DNA of 7,323 nt from Tannerella sp. (GTDB lineage Bacteria > Bacteroidota > Bacteroidia > Bacteroidales > Tannerellaceae). The notes under the pieces were generated by a model. That model did no database searches. It was not told where the DNA came from and saw nothing but the letters and a program-made list of their open reading frames with translations. Position numbers and translations under genes: made by a program. The stretch spans positions 1-7,323 of the forward strand of contig JAISOP010000093.1 of assembly GCA_031275525.1 (NCBI GenBank), in the 5' to 3' direction. This document shows, one piece after another, positions 6,964 through 7,323 of the stretch. The stretch's first letter is position 1. The number at the start of each line of letters is the position of its first letter.

Positions 6964-7128
6964 AATTGGAATCAATGATTCTATTTATATTCCTAACAGA
7001 TTCCAATTAGAATCAATGATTCTGTTTATATTCCAAATAAATTTCAACTGAAATCTATAATTTTATTCGTATTCCAATTATTATTTCAATTAGAATCAAT
7101 AATTCTATCAGGAATCTATTTGTATTCC
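6964..7128 (+). repeat. Four tandem 41-bp AT-rich units
   Basis: Units abut at 6964-7004, 7005-7045, 7046-7087 (42 bases) and 7088-7128. Each opens with AAYTRR followed by a 13-base core like AATCAATGATTCT (6970, 7011, 7052, 7094) and ends in TTCC or TTTC. The core plus its preceding base or two is palindromic: AGAATC-AAT-GATTCT in unit 2. The period is not a multiple of three, and the frame shifts from unit to unit, so it is not a protein repeat. Units 1 and 2 are the most alike; unit 3 is the most diverged. GC content is about 22%. Confidence 0.85.
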
Positions 7129-7148
7129 GATTATTATCATTAATTTTG
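7119..7148 (+). promoter_or_regulatory. Promoter-like TTTG-N18-TAATTTTG, rightward
   Basis: TTTG (7119-7122) and TAATTTTG (7141-7148) match the Bacteroidota -33 and -7 elements with an 18-base spacer, one base short of the usual 19. It starts in the last 41-bp unit and would drive transcription through repeat C2 and out of the window. The surrounding sequence is very AT-rich, so a chance match is quite possible. Confidence 0.35.
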
Positions 7149-7184
7149 CAGGCAATCCGGGAATATTTCCGGAAATTATTGTAG

Positions 7185-7304
7185 GGGAACCTCCAAAAAC
7201 CTCTCATACTGCGCTTCGCCCCGCAGAAAAAAAAGTGGTCCGCGAATGCACGCGAATATCCGCGAATGATTTTATTCGTATTCATTCGTGTAATTCACGG
7301 ACTA
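7185..7304 (+). repeat. CGCGAAT hairpin repeat, copy C2
   Basis: The second copy of C1: it opens GGGAACC, carries TGCGCTTCGCCCCGCAGA, then TGGTCCGCGAATG (7236-7248). Its hairpin is longer than in C1. GTCCG at 7238-7242 pairs with CGGAC at 7298-7302, and the arms contain three CGCGAATNNN decamers (7241-7270) facing two or three ATTCGT/ATTCAC counterparts (7274-7297), with scattered mismatches. No complement of its outer GGGGAACC end is seen before the window stops, so the right boundary is uncertain. Confidence 0.7.
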
Positions 7305-7323
7305 TTGTCGGGGAGTTTCTATA

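Larger units (their letters stand above)
6601..7323. other. Gene-free repeat cluster upstream of pyrG
   Basis: No open frame here looks coding: the longest (up to about 95 codons) run through inverted and tandem repeats and match no family I know. From 6601 to about 6697 there is only the pyrG upstream region with two short GC-rich palindromes (ACCGCCTGCGGT at 6641-6652; CCGGCCGG at 6666-6673). From 6698 to the right edge nearly every stretch belongs to a direct, inverted or tandem repeat, listed separately. Composition swings from GC-rich (around 6660-6680) to about 22% GC (39 of 180 bases, 6961-7140), unlike the evenly mixed coding DNA. The right boundary is outside the window. Confidence 0.8.

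Noticed and set aside
7055..7285. A 76-codon minus-strand frame and similar short frames across 6660-7285 as small proteins
   Set aside because: They run through inverted and tandem repeats. Frame is not kept between the two C copies, and composition in the array part (Ile/Asn runs) reflects AT-rich DNA.
6698..7323. CRISPR array or integron attC sites
   Set aside because: The direct repeats are diverged, there is no regular repeat-spacer alternation with unique spacers (the 41-bp units abut directly), no cas or integrase genes are present, and no attC core sites are seen.

Overview
The window comes from a member of the Bacteroidota, most likely Bacteroidales. The evidence is a SusC/SusD outer-membrane pair, a YidC with the large periplasmic domain and Lys/Gln-rich tail seen in this phylum, start sites preceded by A-rich sequence without a Shine-Dalgarno, and a TAnnTTTG-type -7 promoter box upstream of pyrG. 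Genus cannot be told from the sequence.

Layout. Positions 1-2884 (+) hold the last 362 codons of a SusC/RagA TonB-dependent transporter, followed 13 bases later by a complete SusD/RagB lipoprotein. Together they form a nutrient-import pair whose promoter lies left of the window. Positions 2957-6540 (-) hold pyrG (CTP synthase, GTG start) and then yidC (membrane insertase), 50 bases apart and probably co-transcribed from a promoter at about 6570-6600. The two units converge on a long hairpin terminator (2897-2958), whose 24-bp arms are built from an 8-base tandem repeat.

Positions 6601-7323 contain no convincing gene. From about 6698 this is a dense cluster of repeats: a GGGTGTGTC-type module present twice in direct orientation and once inverted; an 11-bp-arm hairpin; two diverged copies of a CGCGAAT-rich hairpin repeat about 417 bases apart; and between those copies four head-to-tail 41-bp units in DNA of about 22% GC. 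It looks like an intergenic repeat or non-autonomous mobile-element landing zone. A promoter-like sequence at 7119-7148 points rightward out of the window.

The four protein-coding genes are ordinary for the phylum. What deserves a second look is the repeat cluster upstream of pyrG, plus two smaller points: an Asn in the YidC groove where other insertases carry a positive charge, and the tandem-repeat construction of the terminator. I did not find a new multi-gene system. If there is something undescribed here, it is the composite repeat at 6698-7323.
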